From: Alistipes excrementigallinarum
GTDB taxonomy: Bacteria > Bacteroidota > Bacteroidia > Bacteroidales > Rikenellaceae
Length of the DNA stretch: 64,000 nt
Reading direction: 5' to 3'
Assembly: GCA_019112825.1 (NCBI GenBank)
Contig: DXIP01000003.1
Location: 1-64,000, forward strand
Every line of letters begins with the position of its first letter. Within the stretch, counting starts at the first letter, position 1. A model generated the notes under the pieces. It was given only the letters and a program-made list of their open reading frames with translations, ran no database searches and was not told the DNA's origin. Made by a program: the position numbers and the translations under genes. Positions 31,123 to 39,182 of the stretch are shown one piece after another.

Positions 31123-32694
31123 TTACATTTTCATGCCCTTGCCCGTTTTCTTCTGCGGCTTCTCCTGCTGCTGTTGCTGGCGGGCGTCCTTCGGGTTGGT
31201 CTGACCTTTCTGCAACGGCTCTCTCAGATTCTTTGTAGCCTCGTTGGTCTTGCCATCGTTGTTCACCGCCACCTGCGTGCGGCTCTCGTTGGACGGAGCA
31301 ACCTGCTGTGCATTGTCAGGGTTCGTGTCGTAGCGGTACGGGCGTCCCTTCTCCGGGTTGAACTTGATATACATCGTGGCATGGAAGCCCTGCTTGTCGG
31401 TCACGTTCTCCAGCTTCACGGCTTTACCCGCCACATAGTCGGCTTTCTGCTGGTCGGTGAAGCTCACGCCGCTCCATTTGCTGATGGGGCGGATGCTGCC
31501 GTCCTCGTTCGTCCACGTGTTGCGGCGTTGCTCCTTCTTGGTCTGTGCGGCATTTTCCCCGCCCTGCGCCTGACTTTTCGATGTGTCGCCTTTGGTTTCC
31601 TGTGTCTGTGCGGTACGGGGCGACTTGCCGGTTCCCGGCACGAACTCCACGCCGCGCTGCTCCACGTTCACTTGCAGGGTGGTGACGAACTTTCTGCCGT
31701 CGTTGCGCTCGATGAGCTTGTCGCGTACGGGCAGTCCGGCGCGGAGCATGTCCCGCTCCTGCGTGGTGATTTCCGTCTTGCCGATGCGCTCCGGGATGCG
31801 CACCCTGCTTGCCGGAATGTCCGTGATTTCATTCGTCTTGCGGTCGATGCTGATGTAGGAGGGGATGATCTCGCCCGTTTCCCTGTCCACAATGTCCACG
31901 ACCCTACCGAGATTGCCCGTTTCGCGGAGGTTCTTCCGGTCATTGTCGGAGAATTTGTGTTCCTTGTACTCATCCAGCTTCTGCTCCTTGCGGATGAAGT
32001 GCGGCACGAGGCTGATGTTTCCCTCACCGTCCTTCTTGAAGGAGAGGCGGGCGTCCAGCTCGAATGATTCGCCGCCGAAGGTCGGTTTGACCTTTACCAA
32101 GTCGGACTTGCCATAGTTGAGCATCTTCGTAAGGTCGCCGGACTTTTCAAGGTTGTCCCGCTTTACGCCCCATCTGTCCTCCAGCTCCTGCCAGTTGATT
32201 TTACTCTCGTCGATGGGCTGGTAGCCACGTTTGCCCTGCATCTGTTCGGATTTGTCCTGTTGCTGTTCTTTCCGTTGTTCCATGTTCTCCTGTTTTTGAG
32301 GTTCTTGTTTCTCTGTCTGTTGTGCTGCCATCTCTTCCTGCACCTTCTTCTCATAGTCGGAGGTGTCCACCTTGTGAGGGGCGAGCAGCTCCTTGTTCGC
32401 TTCGGGGTCTTTCAGCAGTTGCTTCATCACCTCTAAGAGATTTTCAGCTTGGTCTGCCGCAATGCGGTAGAAACCGAAGCGGCTGGGTTCCTTGCACTGC
32501 CGGAAGAAGTTCTTGAAGAAGTTGTCCAGCACGTCGCCATGTCGGTCGAATTGCAGGAAACTCTGCGCGTTCTCCGCTTTTGCGGGGGTGCGCTTGGGTG
32601 TGCCGTCCGCGTTCAGCCCGGCTACCACGCTGATCTCGCCTGTCTTCTCGTCACGGACTACCAGCACGTCCTTTTCGTCTTTTTTCTTTGCCAT
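31123..32694 (-). CDS. DUF3945/DUF4099 domain protein
   Basis: A 523-residue hydrophilic protein. The N-terminal part (about 10-110, DVLVVRDEKTGEISVVAGL..FFKNFFRQCKEPSRFGFYRI) is followed by a Gln/Glu/Lys-rich linker (about 115-165). DUF4099/DUF3945-type repeats follow (WGVKRDNLEKSGDLTKMLNYGKSDLVKV; GNLGRVVDI; GLPVRDKLIERNDGRKF), then a Gln/Lys-rich tail. The family is confined to Bacteroidetes mobile elements and has no known function. It is 20 bases upstream of, and probably co-transcribed with, topB and follows the two HTH genes. Confidence 0.85.
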   Translation of the reverse strand: MAKKKDEKDVLVVRDEKTGEISVVAGLNADGTPKRTPAKAENAQSFLQFDRHGDVLDNFFKNFFRQCKEPSRFGFYRIAADQAENLLEVMKQLLKDPEANKELLAPHKVDTSDYEKKVQEEMAAQQTEKQEPQKQENMEQRKEQQQDKSEQMQGKRGYQPIDESKINWQELEDRWGVKRDNLEKSGDLTKMLNYGKSDLVKVKPTFGGESFELDARLSFKKDGEGNISLVPHFIRKEQKLDEYKEHKFSDNDRKNLRETGNLGRVVDIVDRETGEIIPSYISIDRKTNEITDIPASRVRIPERIGKTEITTQERDMLRAGLPVRDKLIERNDGRKFVTTLQVNVEQRGVEFVPGTGKSPRTAQTQETKGDTSKSQAQGGENAAQTKKEQRRNTWTNEDGSIRPISKWSGVSFTDQQKADYVAGKAVKLENVTDKQGFHATMYIKFNPEKGRPYRYDTNPDNAQQVAPSNESRTQVAVNNDGKTNEATKNLREPLQKGQTNPKDARQQQQQEKPQKKTGKGMKM

Positions 32695-32714
32695 CTGAAA
32701 AATGTTTTAATGGG

Positions 32715-33065
32715 TTATTTATGAAAGAAATTATGGATACGAGCCTTGTAGAAGGCTATATCTTCCTTTTTGAAGTCCTTGATATGGTTGGAAAGGAATG
32801 TCAGCACGTCCTCCTCGCTGTAATAGGTCTTCTTGCCCAGCGTCTTGTAGGGCAATGCGCCTACGCTGCGGTAGCGTTGGAGGGTGCGTTTGCTTATCTG
32901 GAGCAACATGCACAAATCCTGATTGTCGAAAAGGCGGATGCTTTCCGTGATAGTGGGCTGTTTCCCCTCAGCCTTCATCGCCAGCAGCAGTTCGTCCTGA
33001 CGGTCGAGCCGTTCCATCAGCTTCTGCATCCAGCCCTCGAAGTTGTTTCGTGTGAGCAGTTCCAT
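32715..33065 (-). CDS. Small HTH DNA-binding protein (excisionase-like), copy 1
   Basis: A 116-residue protein. A charged N-terminal helix (about 5-30) precedes a winged HTH of the MerR/Xis type: DLCMLLQISKRTLQRYRSVGALPYKTLGKKTYYSEEDV (stated in pieces: recognition helix SKRTLQRYR, wing GKKTYY). Related to the excision-region proteins Xis2c/Xis2d of CTnDOT in size and fold, though which one is not decided. It lies 3 bases after copy 2. Confidence 0.8.
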   Translation of the reverse strand: MELLTRNNFEGWMQKLMERLDRQDELLLAMKAEGKQPTITESIRLFDNQDLCMLLQISKRTLQRYRSVGALPYKTLGKKTYYSEEDVLTFLSNHIKDFKKEDIAFYKARIHNFFHK

Positions 33066-33068
33066 GAC

Positions 33069-33431
33069 CTATGTCCTCCTTCCTTTTGGTTTGCCGCCCG
33101 TGCGCAGCGTGTGGTTGTGGAACAGGGTGTCTATTGTCCCTTCCTCGTTCCTTACTGTGTTGTCCTCCAATAGCCGCAGTATCTCGGAAAGGCGGTAGCG
33201 GCAGCTTCCGCGTACCACCACATACTCGATACGGTGGTCGGTGCGCATACGCTGCATGGTGCGCTTGCTCACGTTGAGCATCTTCGCCGCCTGTGCCGTG
33301 TCAAGCAGCTTGTCTTCGGTTTCCCGCTTCCGTTTCTTCTCGTCCCTTGCCTCGCGGATGTACCCTGCGATGTTCGCAATCTGCGCCATCATCTCCTTGT
33401 AGGCGGAACTTTCCATTGTTATCACTTTCAT
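33069..33431 (-). CDS. Small HTH DNA-binding protein (excisionase-like), copy 2
   Basis: A 120-residue protein. A helical N-terminal region (MMAQIANIAGYIREARDEKKRK) precedes the HTH (AAKMLNVSKRTMQRMRTDHRIEYV), a wing (GSCRYRLSEI) and a Lys/Arg tail. It belongs to the same family as its neighbour and the two rightward copies. The ATG at 33431 is chosen because it begins the conserved part; a longer open frame runs 21 codons upstream. It is divergent from the gene at 33633. Confidence 0.8.
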   Translation of the reverse strand: MKVITMESSAYKEMMAQIANIAGYIREARDEKKRKRETEDKLLDTAQAAKMLNVSKRTMQRMRTDHRIEYVVVRGSCRYRLSEILRLLEDNTVRNEEGTIDTLFHNHTLRTGGKPKGRRT

Positions 33432-33632
33432 GTTCAGTCCTTTCTTTTTGTTTCTGCGACAAAATTCGGCAATAAACAAAAGGGGCTTTAACAACTCACT
33501 ACGTGACTCACGTAAGATTTTTGCGGAAGATGGCTCCGTAACCCGGTCAAACGGCGCAACAGGCAGCCTTTCAGCGGAAAACGATACGTCTTGTATGCCG
33601 TTTCGTTACCTTTGCGGCAAACTCTAAATGAC

Positions 33633-33932
33633 ATGAATATGGAAATAGTATCTATCGAGAAAAAGACTTTCGAGATGATGGTGGCGGCATTCGGCGCACT
33701 CTCGGAGAAGGTCGCCGCCCTGAGGCGCAAAAGCGACACGGGGCGCATGGAAAGATGGCTCACGGGCGAGGAGGTCTGCGGGCAGTTGAGAATAAGCCCG
33801 CGCACGTTGCAGACGCTGCGTGACAGGCGGCTTATCGGCTACTCGCAGATAAACCGCAGGTTCTATTACAAGCCAGAGGAGGTGAAGCGGCTGATACCGC
33901 TTGTCGGCACGCTCTATCCGCACGGCAGATGA
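33633..33932 (+). CDS. Small HTH DNA-binding protein (excisionase-like), copy 3
   Basis: A 99-residue protein. An N-terminal helix (FEMMVAAFGALSEKVAALRRK) precedes the HTH (EEVCGQLRISPRTLQTLRDRRLIGY), a wing (NRRFYYKPEEV) and a short tail. The start could also be the ATG at 33639. It is transcribed rightwards, divergently from copies 1 and 2, so the 200-base gap at 33432-33632 should hold two promoters. Confidence 0.8.
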   Translation: MNMEIVSIEKKTFEMMVAAFGALSEKVAALRRKSDTGRMERWLTGEEVCGQLRISPRTLQTLRDRRLIGYSQINRRFYYKPEEVKRLIPLVGTLYPHGR

Positions 33933-33963
33933 TTTGATTTATTCACCCACTGAATCCGAAGTT

Positions 33964-34269
33964 ATGATGAACGAGAACAACGATGTTTTTACGATGGAAG
34001 ACGAGCCGATAGCCTCTGTGGTGCAGGATATGCGCAAAGGCTCGAAATGGCTGTCCGCATTTCTGGAAAGCTACCGTCCTCCGCTGGACGGGGAACGTTA
34101 CCTGACGGACGGCGAGGTGTCGGAACTGCTCCGTGTGAGCCGACGCACCTTGCAGGAATACCGCAACAACCGCGTGTTGCCCTTCATACTTTTGGGAGGG
34201 AAGGTGCTTTACCCGGAAACGGGGCTGCGCGGGGTACTGGAAGCGAACTACCGCAAGCCGCTGGAGTGA
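33964..34269 (+). CDS. Small HTH DNA-binding protein (excisionase-like), copy 4
   Basis: A 101-residue protein. An acidic N-terminus and helix (WLSAFLESYRPPLDGERYLT) lead to the HTH (SELLRVSRRTLQEYRNNRVLPF) and wing (GGKVLYPETGL). It follows copy 3 by 31 bases in one transcript and ends at a hairpin shared with the convergent gene. The N-terminus resembles that of copy 3 in position only. Confidence 0.8.
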   Translation: MMNENNDVFTMEDEPIASVVQDMRKGSKWLSAFLESYRPPLDGERYLTDGEVSELLRVSRRTLQEYRNNRVLPFILLGGKVLYPETGLRGVLEANYRKPLE

Positions 34270-34287
34270 GGCGGTTTCATGAAAAAG

Positions 34288-34323
34288 TAAACGGGTGACA
34301 CCTTTTGTGGTGCTACCCGTTTA
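34288..34323. terminator. Bidirectional terminator between convergent genes
   Basis: TAAACGGGT (34288-34296) pairs with ACCCGTTTA (34315-34323), with an inner CACC/GGTG stem. It sits midway between the stops of the gene ending at 34269 and the leftward gene ending at 34347. Confidence 0.75.
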
Positions 34324-34346
34324 CTTGTCTTATGGGGTATGTGCAA

Positions 34347-34709
34347 TCAGCAATACCCGGCTTTTCCGTTCTGTATGAACATCACGTATGTCTGCCGTTT
34401 CTCTTGTGAGAGTGCCTTTCCCACCAGCCATGTGCGGAACAGGTGGGTGTTGTAGGTATTCACCCTGAAAGCGACCGGGATGATGATTTCAAGGGCGTAC
34501 ACGTCCGCGTGCAGCCCGTTTTCAAGCTGCATGTAGCGGCACACCTCGTAGTCGTTCAGCACGTCCGACTTGCGGACGGCTCTGATGGCGGCGTTCACTG
34601 CCGGGACGGTCGTATGGAACAATCCGGCTATTTCGGTGGCGGTCATCCACACGTCGTTACCGGTTACGCTGACTGCCTTGTCCTCGATGATGATTGTGTC
34701 ACGTTTCAT
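34347..34709 (-). CDS. RhuM/KilA-N-like small protein of unknown function
   Basis: A 120-residue protein. DVWMTATEIAGLFHTTVPAVNAAIRAVRKSDVL (parts: ATEIAGLFHT, VPAVNAAIRAV) is an HTH of the RhuM type, followed by YEVCRYMQLENGLHADVYALEIIIPVAFRV. RhuM-like proteins are common on mobile elements but their role is not settled. It lies 11 bases downstream of the integrase on the same strand. The start at 34709 gives the conserved region; the frame is open further up inside the integrase. Confidence 0.6.
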   Translation of the reverse strand: MKRDTIIIEDKAVSVTGNDVWMTATEIAGLFHTTVPAVNAAIRAVRKSDVLNDYEVCRYMQLENGLHADVYALEIIIPVAFRVNTYNTHLFRTWLVGKALSQEKRQTYVMFIQNGKAGYC

Positions 34710-34720
34710 GGCTTTTCTTT

Positions 34721-35956
34721 TTAGATGGTGCAACCTGCAAATTCCTCGACGCCGTTCAATCTTGCGGCAAGGTTCTCCATGTCCTGATTGAGCTTCTCTT
34801 TGGTTATCTTTGCGTAAATCTGCGTCGTCTTTATGCTCTTGTGTCCGAGCATGGAGCTGACCGTTTCGATGGGAACACCGTTGGAGAGGAATATCGTCGT
34901 GGCTGCCGTGTGGCGGCTCTGATGCCACGTGATATGCTTGGTGATGCCGCAACGCTTGGCGACGGCACGGATACCGGCAAGGCACGTGTTATAATGCGGA
35001 ACGGGAAATATCCTGCCGTCCCCGCACAGTCCCCGGTATTTGCCGATTATGCGGTTGGCGATGTCGAGCAGGCGGATGTTGGACACCACGCCCGTTTTCT
35101 GGCGGTTGATGTTTATCCACTCGTGTTCGTCGAAGTAGGTGCGGATATTCTCTTCCGTAAGGTTGCGCATATCCGCGAACGACAGCCCCGTGAAGGCGCA
35201 GAACAGGTAGAGGTCGCGGTACAATTCCTGTTTGGCGTTTTTCAGTTTCCCCTCCATCAGCAGGCGGATCTCATCTTTGGTCAGGAAACTGCGTGTTGTT
35301 TCCTCCTTCTTGATTTCATACTCGCGGAACGGGTCGCGCGTCAGCCACTCGTTGTTGATGGCGATGAATACCATCGTCCGTAACGGGCAGACGTACAGCC
35401 ACACGGTATTGGTGCAGCAGTGCTTGTCCGTGCGCAGGAACATCTCGAAGTCGGAGATGAAAGCCGGGGTAAGCTCTTTTAGGGCGATGTCCTTCACATG
35501 GTAGCGGATGTCGAGGAACTCTTGCATGTGCTTGTAAACGGTGCGGTACTTCAGCAGCGTGCCTTTGGCTTTCATGCCTGCCTCCACCTGCTTCTCGTAG
35601 TCCTCGTTGTGCTGGCGGAACACCTGCATCAGCGTGTGGTAGCGGTGTTCCAGTCCGAGAAAGGCGTTCTTCACCTTCTCCGCCGTGACGAAGTTGTCAC
35701 GCTCCATGATTTCCTGATAATGCCTGTTGATGCGTACCCGCATCTTGTCAAGCATACGGTTCGTTTCGAGTGCCGCCGTGCTTCTGCCCGTGACACGTCC
35801 ACCTTTGGTGTCCCACAGTTTCGGATCGACAGTCAGTTTGCAGCTGAACTGTGTCTGGCTGCCGTCCACCGTGATGCGTCCCATGACGGGAACTGTCCCG
35901 TCCTTTTTCACTACCTGACGCTTGAGGTAGTAGATTACTGAAAATGTACTCTTCAT
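34721..35956 (-). CDS. int: IntDOT-family tyrosine recombinase
   Basis: A 411-residue integrase, the same length as IntDOT. An N-terminal arm-binding domain (about 1-100), a core-binding domain (about 105-215) and a catalytic domain follow. The usual first catalytic Arg is replaced by Ser259 (FTGLSFADMR), as in IntDOT; Arg285 and Lys287 (NINRQKTG), His345 and Arg348 (HQSRH), His372 and Tyr381 (TTQIY) are present. It should integrate and excise the element by recombination at a TAnnTTTG-type core. The ATG at 35956 is preferred over an in-frame start 26 codons up. A -7-like TAATTTTG lies at 35977-35984. Confidence 0.92.
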   Translation of the reverse strand: MKSTFSVIYYLKRQVVKKDGTVPVMGRITVDGSQTQFSCKLTVDPKLWDTKGGRVTGRSTAALETNRMLDKMRVRINRHYQEIMERDNFVTAEKVKNAFLGLEHRYHTLMQVFRQHNEDYEKQVEAGMKAKGTLLKYRTVYKHMQEFLDIRYHVKDIALKELTPAFISDFEMFLRTDKHCCTNTVWLYVCPLRTMVFIAINNEWLTRDPFREYEIKKEETTRSFLTKDEIRLLMEGKLKNAKQELYRDLYLFCAFTGLSFADMRNLTEENIRTYFDEHEWININRQKTGVVSNIRLLDIANRIIGKYRGLCGDGRIFPVPHYNTCLAGIRAVAKRCGITKHITWHQSRHTAATTIFLSNGVPIETVSSMLGHKSIKTTQIYAKITKEKLNQDMENLAARLNGVEEFAGCTI

Positions 35957-36420
35957 TGTCCTTAATTTTTGGGTTTCAAAATTAGTTGGTGAAGAGTCCG
36001 GTGTTGGTACGCAAAACGGGGAGGAACGGCGCAATCTTTTTCCGTAACCTGATTTTTCGCATGAGTTATGGATAACTCACTATTCCTTAGAGCCTTGTTT
36101 CGCTATTCGTACCCGTTTGTCGCATTTTCGGGCATGGTTACGAACAAGTAACGTAGCGGCGTCAGGATTTGGCTTCGGCAGGGATTGTAATGGCTTCACG
36201 GATTATCGCCACTTCAACCAAAACCCTTGTAACTCAATTCTATCACTATATCTTTCCGCATTTCACTTTTTTGTAGTAACTTTGCAAACTGATAAAGAGT
36301 TATTTGAAAGCATGAGAAATATGGCGGTTCGGAACAGTCCGGCTTTTTCTTATCCATTGCCCGTTCTCGTGCGAGTTTTATCCAATCTGTTGATAGTCAA
36401 ATAAAACCTACCTGATTACA
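35957..36420. other. Right-end attachment region of the element
   Basis: 464 bases between int and the boundary repeat hold no convincing gene; a 30-codon frame at 36312-36404 is unsupported. It contains GTAACTTTGC (36276-36285), which fits the CTnDOT core GTAnnTTTGC, and a -7-type TAACTTTG pointing rightwards. Arm-type integrase sites are expected here but cannot be named by eye. Confidence 0.5.
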
Positions 36421-36435
36421 ACAAATATAGTGAAA
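36421..36435. repeat. Right element boundary, 15-bp direct repeat
   Basis: An exact copy of 13844-13858. Host sequence resumes at 36436. Confidence 0.75.
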
Positions 36436-36453
36436 GATGGGCTCAATGGCAAA
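36422..36453 (-). promoter_or_regulatory. Host promoter, complete copy at the element edge
   Basis: On the minus strand, TTTG (36450-36453), 20 bases and TATATTTG (36422-36429) form a consensus promoter that crosses the junction. It probably once drove the lipoprotein gene at 12851-13756 and now reads into the element towards int. Confidence 0.65.
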
Positions 36454-36690
36454 CGGGAGGTCGGGAACTCCGCCTCGCGGGCAGCCATGACCCGGCCCCT
36501 TCGAAGGGAGCCACCCCCCTCCAGAGGAGCCTCCCGCGGCAGCATGGCAACCGGGAAGCCGGAGCTGTAACCGAATTGTAACATCGGTTTCATAATGGTT
36601 TCAGATTTATTTCGCAACTTTGTCACTCGAAAGCCGGAATGAAACCATTCCCGTCAACCAAAACCTTTTACCGAACCAAAATACCCCAAG

Positions 36691-38034
36691 ATGAAACACC
36701 GTATCCTGCTTTTGCTGTTGTGTCTGACCGCCGCAACGGGACTTCGCGCCCAGGAGGAGCGTTCCCTGTTCCGAAAAACCGTATTCACCGTCAACGGCGC
36801 CTCGCAGACGGATTCCGACAGCCTCGAAGTGGCCCATCAGGAGTATCCCGCAGACAGCATCGCGGCTCTCGCCGACGCGGAGCACTCCGACGAGGAGCTG
36901 CTCGAACTACTGCGCATGATGCCCAACATCGAGATAGGCAAGGGCATCACCTTCCAGCCGCGGAGCAAGTGGTACTCGATGACGCTGCGCTTCCGCATGC
37001 AGAACATGGTGGGGCTCTCGTTCGACCGCGACTTCTCGCTCACGCAGACCGAGGCGCGCGTCAAGCGGCTGCGCCTGCGCTTCGACGGTTACATCTACTC
37101 GCCCAAGCTGGTCTACTCCATCCAGCTCGGATTCACCCCCTACGACACCAAGGAGCTGCCCAACGGCAACACGAACATCGTCCGCGACGCAATCGTCTAC
37201 TACGTACCCAACGCACACTGGAACATCGGCTTCGGACAGACGAAAATCAAGGCCAACCGCGCCCGCGTCAACTCGTCGAGCGCCCTGCAGTTCGTCGACC
37301 GCAGCATCGTCAACAGCGAGTTCAACCTCGACCGCGACTTCGGATTCTTCGGTGAATACAACGGCCGCATCGGCAAGCGCTTCCGCCTCTCGGCCAAAGG
37401 CTCCATTACGCTGGGCGAGGGCCGCAACTGGAGCACGTCGTCCGACGGAGGACTGGCCTACACGGGTCGTCTGGAGCTCTACCCGCTGGGGCGCTTCAAG
37501 TCGAAGGGCGACGTCATCGAGGGTGACTTCGAGCACGAGGAGCGGGTGAAAATCCTGCTGGCGGGCGCCTACTCCTACAACAGCCGCGCCGTGCGCATCC
37601 AGGGCCAGAACGGCGCACTGATGCCCGAGGGCGAGCACCGCAACCTGGGGGCCTACTTTTTCGACTTCATCCTCAAGTACCGCGGCTTCGCCTTCTACAC
37701 CGACTTCATGGGGCGCACGTGCGACCGTCCGCTCTTCGACCAGGAGCAGGGGCTCTTCGTCTACACGGGCAAGGGTCTCAACCTCCAGACGAGCTACCTC
37801 ATCAAGCAGAAGTGGGAAATCGCGCTGCGCAACTCGACGATGTTCCCCGACGGCGAGGTGCAGTCGCTGGCCGGCTACCGCCGCTGGAACCAGACCACCA
37901 TCGGCGTGACGCGCTACCTCATCGGGCACAGCCTCAAGCTGCAGGCCGACGCCTCGTACAACCACCAGAGCGGAGCGCTCAACCCCAACTACAACCGCTG
38001 GGAAATCCGCTTCCAGGTCGAGCTGGGTCTTTAG
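36691..38034 (+). CDS. Outer membrane porin-like protein (OprO/OprP-like)
   Basis: A 447-residue protein with a signal peptide (cleavage after GLRAQ, about residue 20). Residues about 90-447 show the alternating strand pattern of a beta barrel, with features of phosphate-selective porin-like proteins (RVKRLRLRFDGYIYSPKLVYSIQLGF; GFGQTKIKANRAR; GEYNGRIGKRFRLSAKG). It ends in FQVELGL, with an aromatic/hydrophobic end typical of barrel insertion. The substrate is not readable. It is the first host gene right of the element and was originally divergent from the lipoprotein gene. Confidence 0.8.
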   Translation: MKHRILLLLLCLTAATGLRAQEERSLFRKTVFTVNGASQTDSDSLEVAHQEYPADSIAALADAEHSDEELLELLRMMPNIEIGKGITFQPRSKWYSMTLRFRMQNMVGLSFDRDFSLTQTEARVKRLRLRFDGYIYSPKLVYSIQLGFTPYDTKELPNGNTNIVRDAIVYYVPNAHWNIGFGQTKIKANRARVNSSSALQFVDRSIVNSEFNLDRDFGFFGEYNGRIGKRFRLSAKGSITLGEGRNWSTSSDGGLAYTGRLELYPLGRFKSKGDVIEGDFEHEERVKILLAGAYSYNSRAVRIQGQNGALMPEGEHRNLGAYFFDFILKYRGFAFYTDFMGRTCDRPLFDQEQGLFVYTGKGLNLQTSYLIKQKWEIALRNSTMFPDGEVQSLAGYRRWNQTTIGVTRYLIGHSLKLQADASYNHQSGALNPNYNRWEIRFQVELGL

Positions 38035-38057
38035 GCCATCGAGCCGCCCGACAGACA

Positions 38058-38094
38058 AAGACCCCCGGCACGCAGTCGTGTCGGGGGTCTTCGT
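38058..38094 (+). terminator. Porin-gene terminator
   Basis: AAGACCCCCG pairs with CGGGGGTCTT around a loop and is followed by CGTTT, 24 bases after the stop codon. Confidence 0.8.
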
Positions 38095-38233
38095 TTCATG
38101 CGGGGTCATACGGAGGATGCGCGCCGGCGGCGTGCGCAGTGTTCCGCCGCAACAGGCGACAGCGCAGAGTCCGGCTTCGGCCCGGCGGCATGCGCAGCGT
38201 TCCGCCGCTAACGACGGCATACGGCCGCACCTT

Positions 38234-38728
38234 TCAGAGAATCTTGAGCGCAATGCGGGCGCAGGCCTCGGCATCGGCCAGCGCATGGTGGTGGTGTTCG
38301 AGGTCGAAGCCGCAGGCGGCCGCAACGGTATGGAGCTGGTGGTTGGGCAGGCGGCTGCCGAAGATGCGGCGCGAGGCGCGGCAGGTGCAGTAGAAGCGGT
38401 AGCCGGGATAGGGCATGCCGTAGAGCTCGAAGGCGGCCTTGAGGCACCCTTCGTCGAAGGGCGAGTTGTGGGCCACGAGGGGCAGCCCCTCGATGCGGGG
38501 GGCAACCTCCTCCCACACGGTGCGGAAATCGGGGGCATCGGCCGTATCGGCATAGCTCAGGCCGTGGATGGCGGTGGTGAAGGCGCTGTAGTAGTTGGGA
38601 CGGGGACGGATGAGGCGGTAGAGCGAATCGACCACCTCGCCGCCGCGCACGACCACCACGCCCACCGAGCAGACGCTGGAGCGCTTGCCGTTGGCCGTTT
38701 CGAAATCAATGGCGGCAAAATCGGTCAT
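38234..38728 (-). CDS. DnaQ-like 3'-5' exonuclease (DEDDh)
   Basis: A 164-residue single-domain protein. Exo I is AAIDFETAN (Asp7, Glu9), Exo II is LVAHNSPFDEGCL, and Exo III is HHALADAEACA (His, Asp). This matches stand-alone DEDDh nucleases of the DNA polymerase III epsilon type; a role in repair or RNA/DNA trimming is likely but not fixed. It seems to be a single-gene unit; TATCTTTG (minus strand, 38791-38798) is a candidate -7 box. Confidence 0.88.
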   Translation of the reverse strand: MTDFAAIDFETANGKRSSVCSVGVVVVRGGEVVDSLYRLIRPRPNYYSAFTTAIHGLSYADTADAPDFRTVWEEVAPRIEGLPLVAHNSPFDEGCLKAAFELYGMPYPGYRFYCTCRASRRIFGSRLPNHQLHTVAAACGFDLEHHHHALADAEACARIALKIL

Positions 38729-39134
38729 GGGTTGCAGTCAATCTTAACGCAGCTCCGCACGCCGCGGAGGCGCAGCGTCGGAGGCGGATGCAAAGATAGC
38801 CATTTCCGGCATCGGATGTACTCCCTGCCGGCTCAAAACCGCCGCCGCTGAGAAGTTCCGGCCGTGCACCCGGCACAAGAATGGCCCCCGGACATTTCTT
38901 TCCTCCGCCCCGCGACCACGGCGCCGGACGCAGCAACAAGCCCCCGCGCAACTCCGCGGCCACGGACTCCGGCTGAGCCCCCCCGGCACGTCCCTCCGGC
39001 ACCGTCCTCCACCCCCGAGGCGCCGGACCGCCATAAAATTCCGCCTCCGGTCCTCCTCCGCCCCCCCCATGACTCCCCTCCTCCTCCGTCCCCACTCCGC
39101 CTCGATGTCCCGCTCTTCCGCCGACACAAAAAAA
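38729..39134. other. GC-rich intergenic region
   Basis: About 400 bases between the exonuclease gene and the guaA terminator. Open frames exist on both strands but are Pro/Arg-rich or Gly-rich composition effects without family character. Only a candidate -7 box at 38791-38798 is notable. Confidence 0.5.
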
Positions 39135-39157
39135 CCGGACCGAGAGGCTCGGTCCGG
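39127..39157 (-). terminator. guaA terminator
   Basis: CCGGACCGAG (39135-39144) pairs with CTCGGTCCGG (39148-39157), leading on the minus strand into a run of seven T residues, 26 bases after guaA. Confidence 0.9.
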
Positions 39158-39182
39158 AGCGTTTGCTTGCCGCAGAGCGGGA

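Larger units (their letters stand above)
13844..36435. mobile_element. Tet(Q) integrated element, CTnDOT-like, lacking transfer genes
   Basis: About 22.6 kb between two 15-bp direct repeats. It is AT-richer than both flanks and its gene set is typical of CTnDOT-family conjugative transposons: IntDOT-type recombinase, HTH excision-type proteins, DUF3945, topoisomerase III, DUF1896, a giant methylase/helicase and tetQ-rteA-rteB. The tetQ-rteAB part is more AT-rich than the int-helicase part, suggesting a mosaic. No relaxase, coupling protein, tra operon, mobilisation gene or rteC lies inside. A group II intron is nested within. It may be a deletion derivative or a unit mobilised in trans. Confidence 0.85.

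Noticed and set aside
36276..36285. GTAACTTTGC as the element boundary
   Set aside because: It fits the CTnDOT core, but no partner copy is seen near rteB, while the 15-bp repeat further out has an exact partner and restores a host promoter.
36312..36404. A 30-codon ORF after a -7-like box near the right end
   Set aside because: The sequence has no recognisable features and the promoter lacks a proper -33 box.
38755..39130. Overlapping open frames between the exonuclease gene and guaA
   Set aside because: All are composition-driven (Gly/Arg or Pro/Arg), with no ribosome binding site or family similarity.
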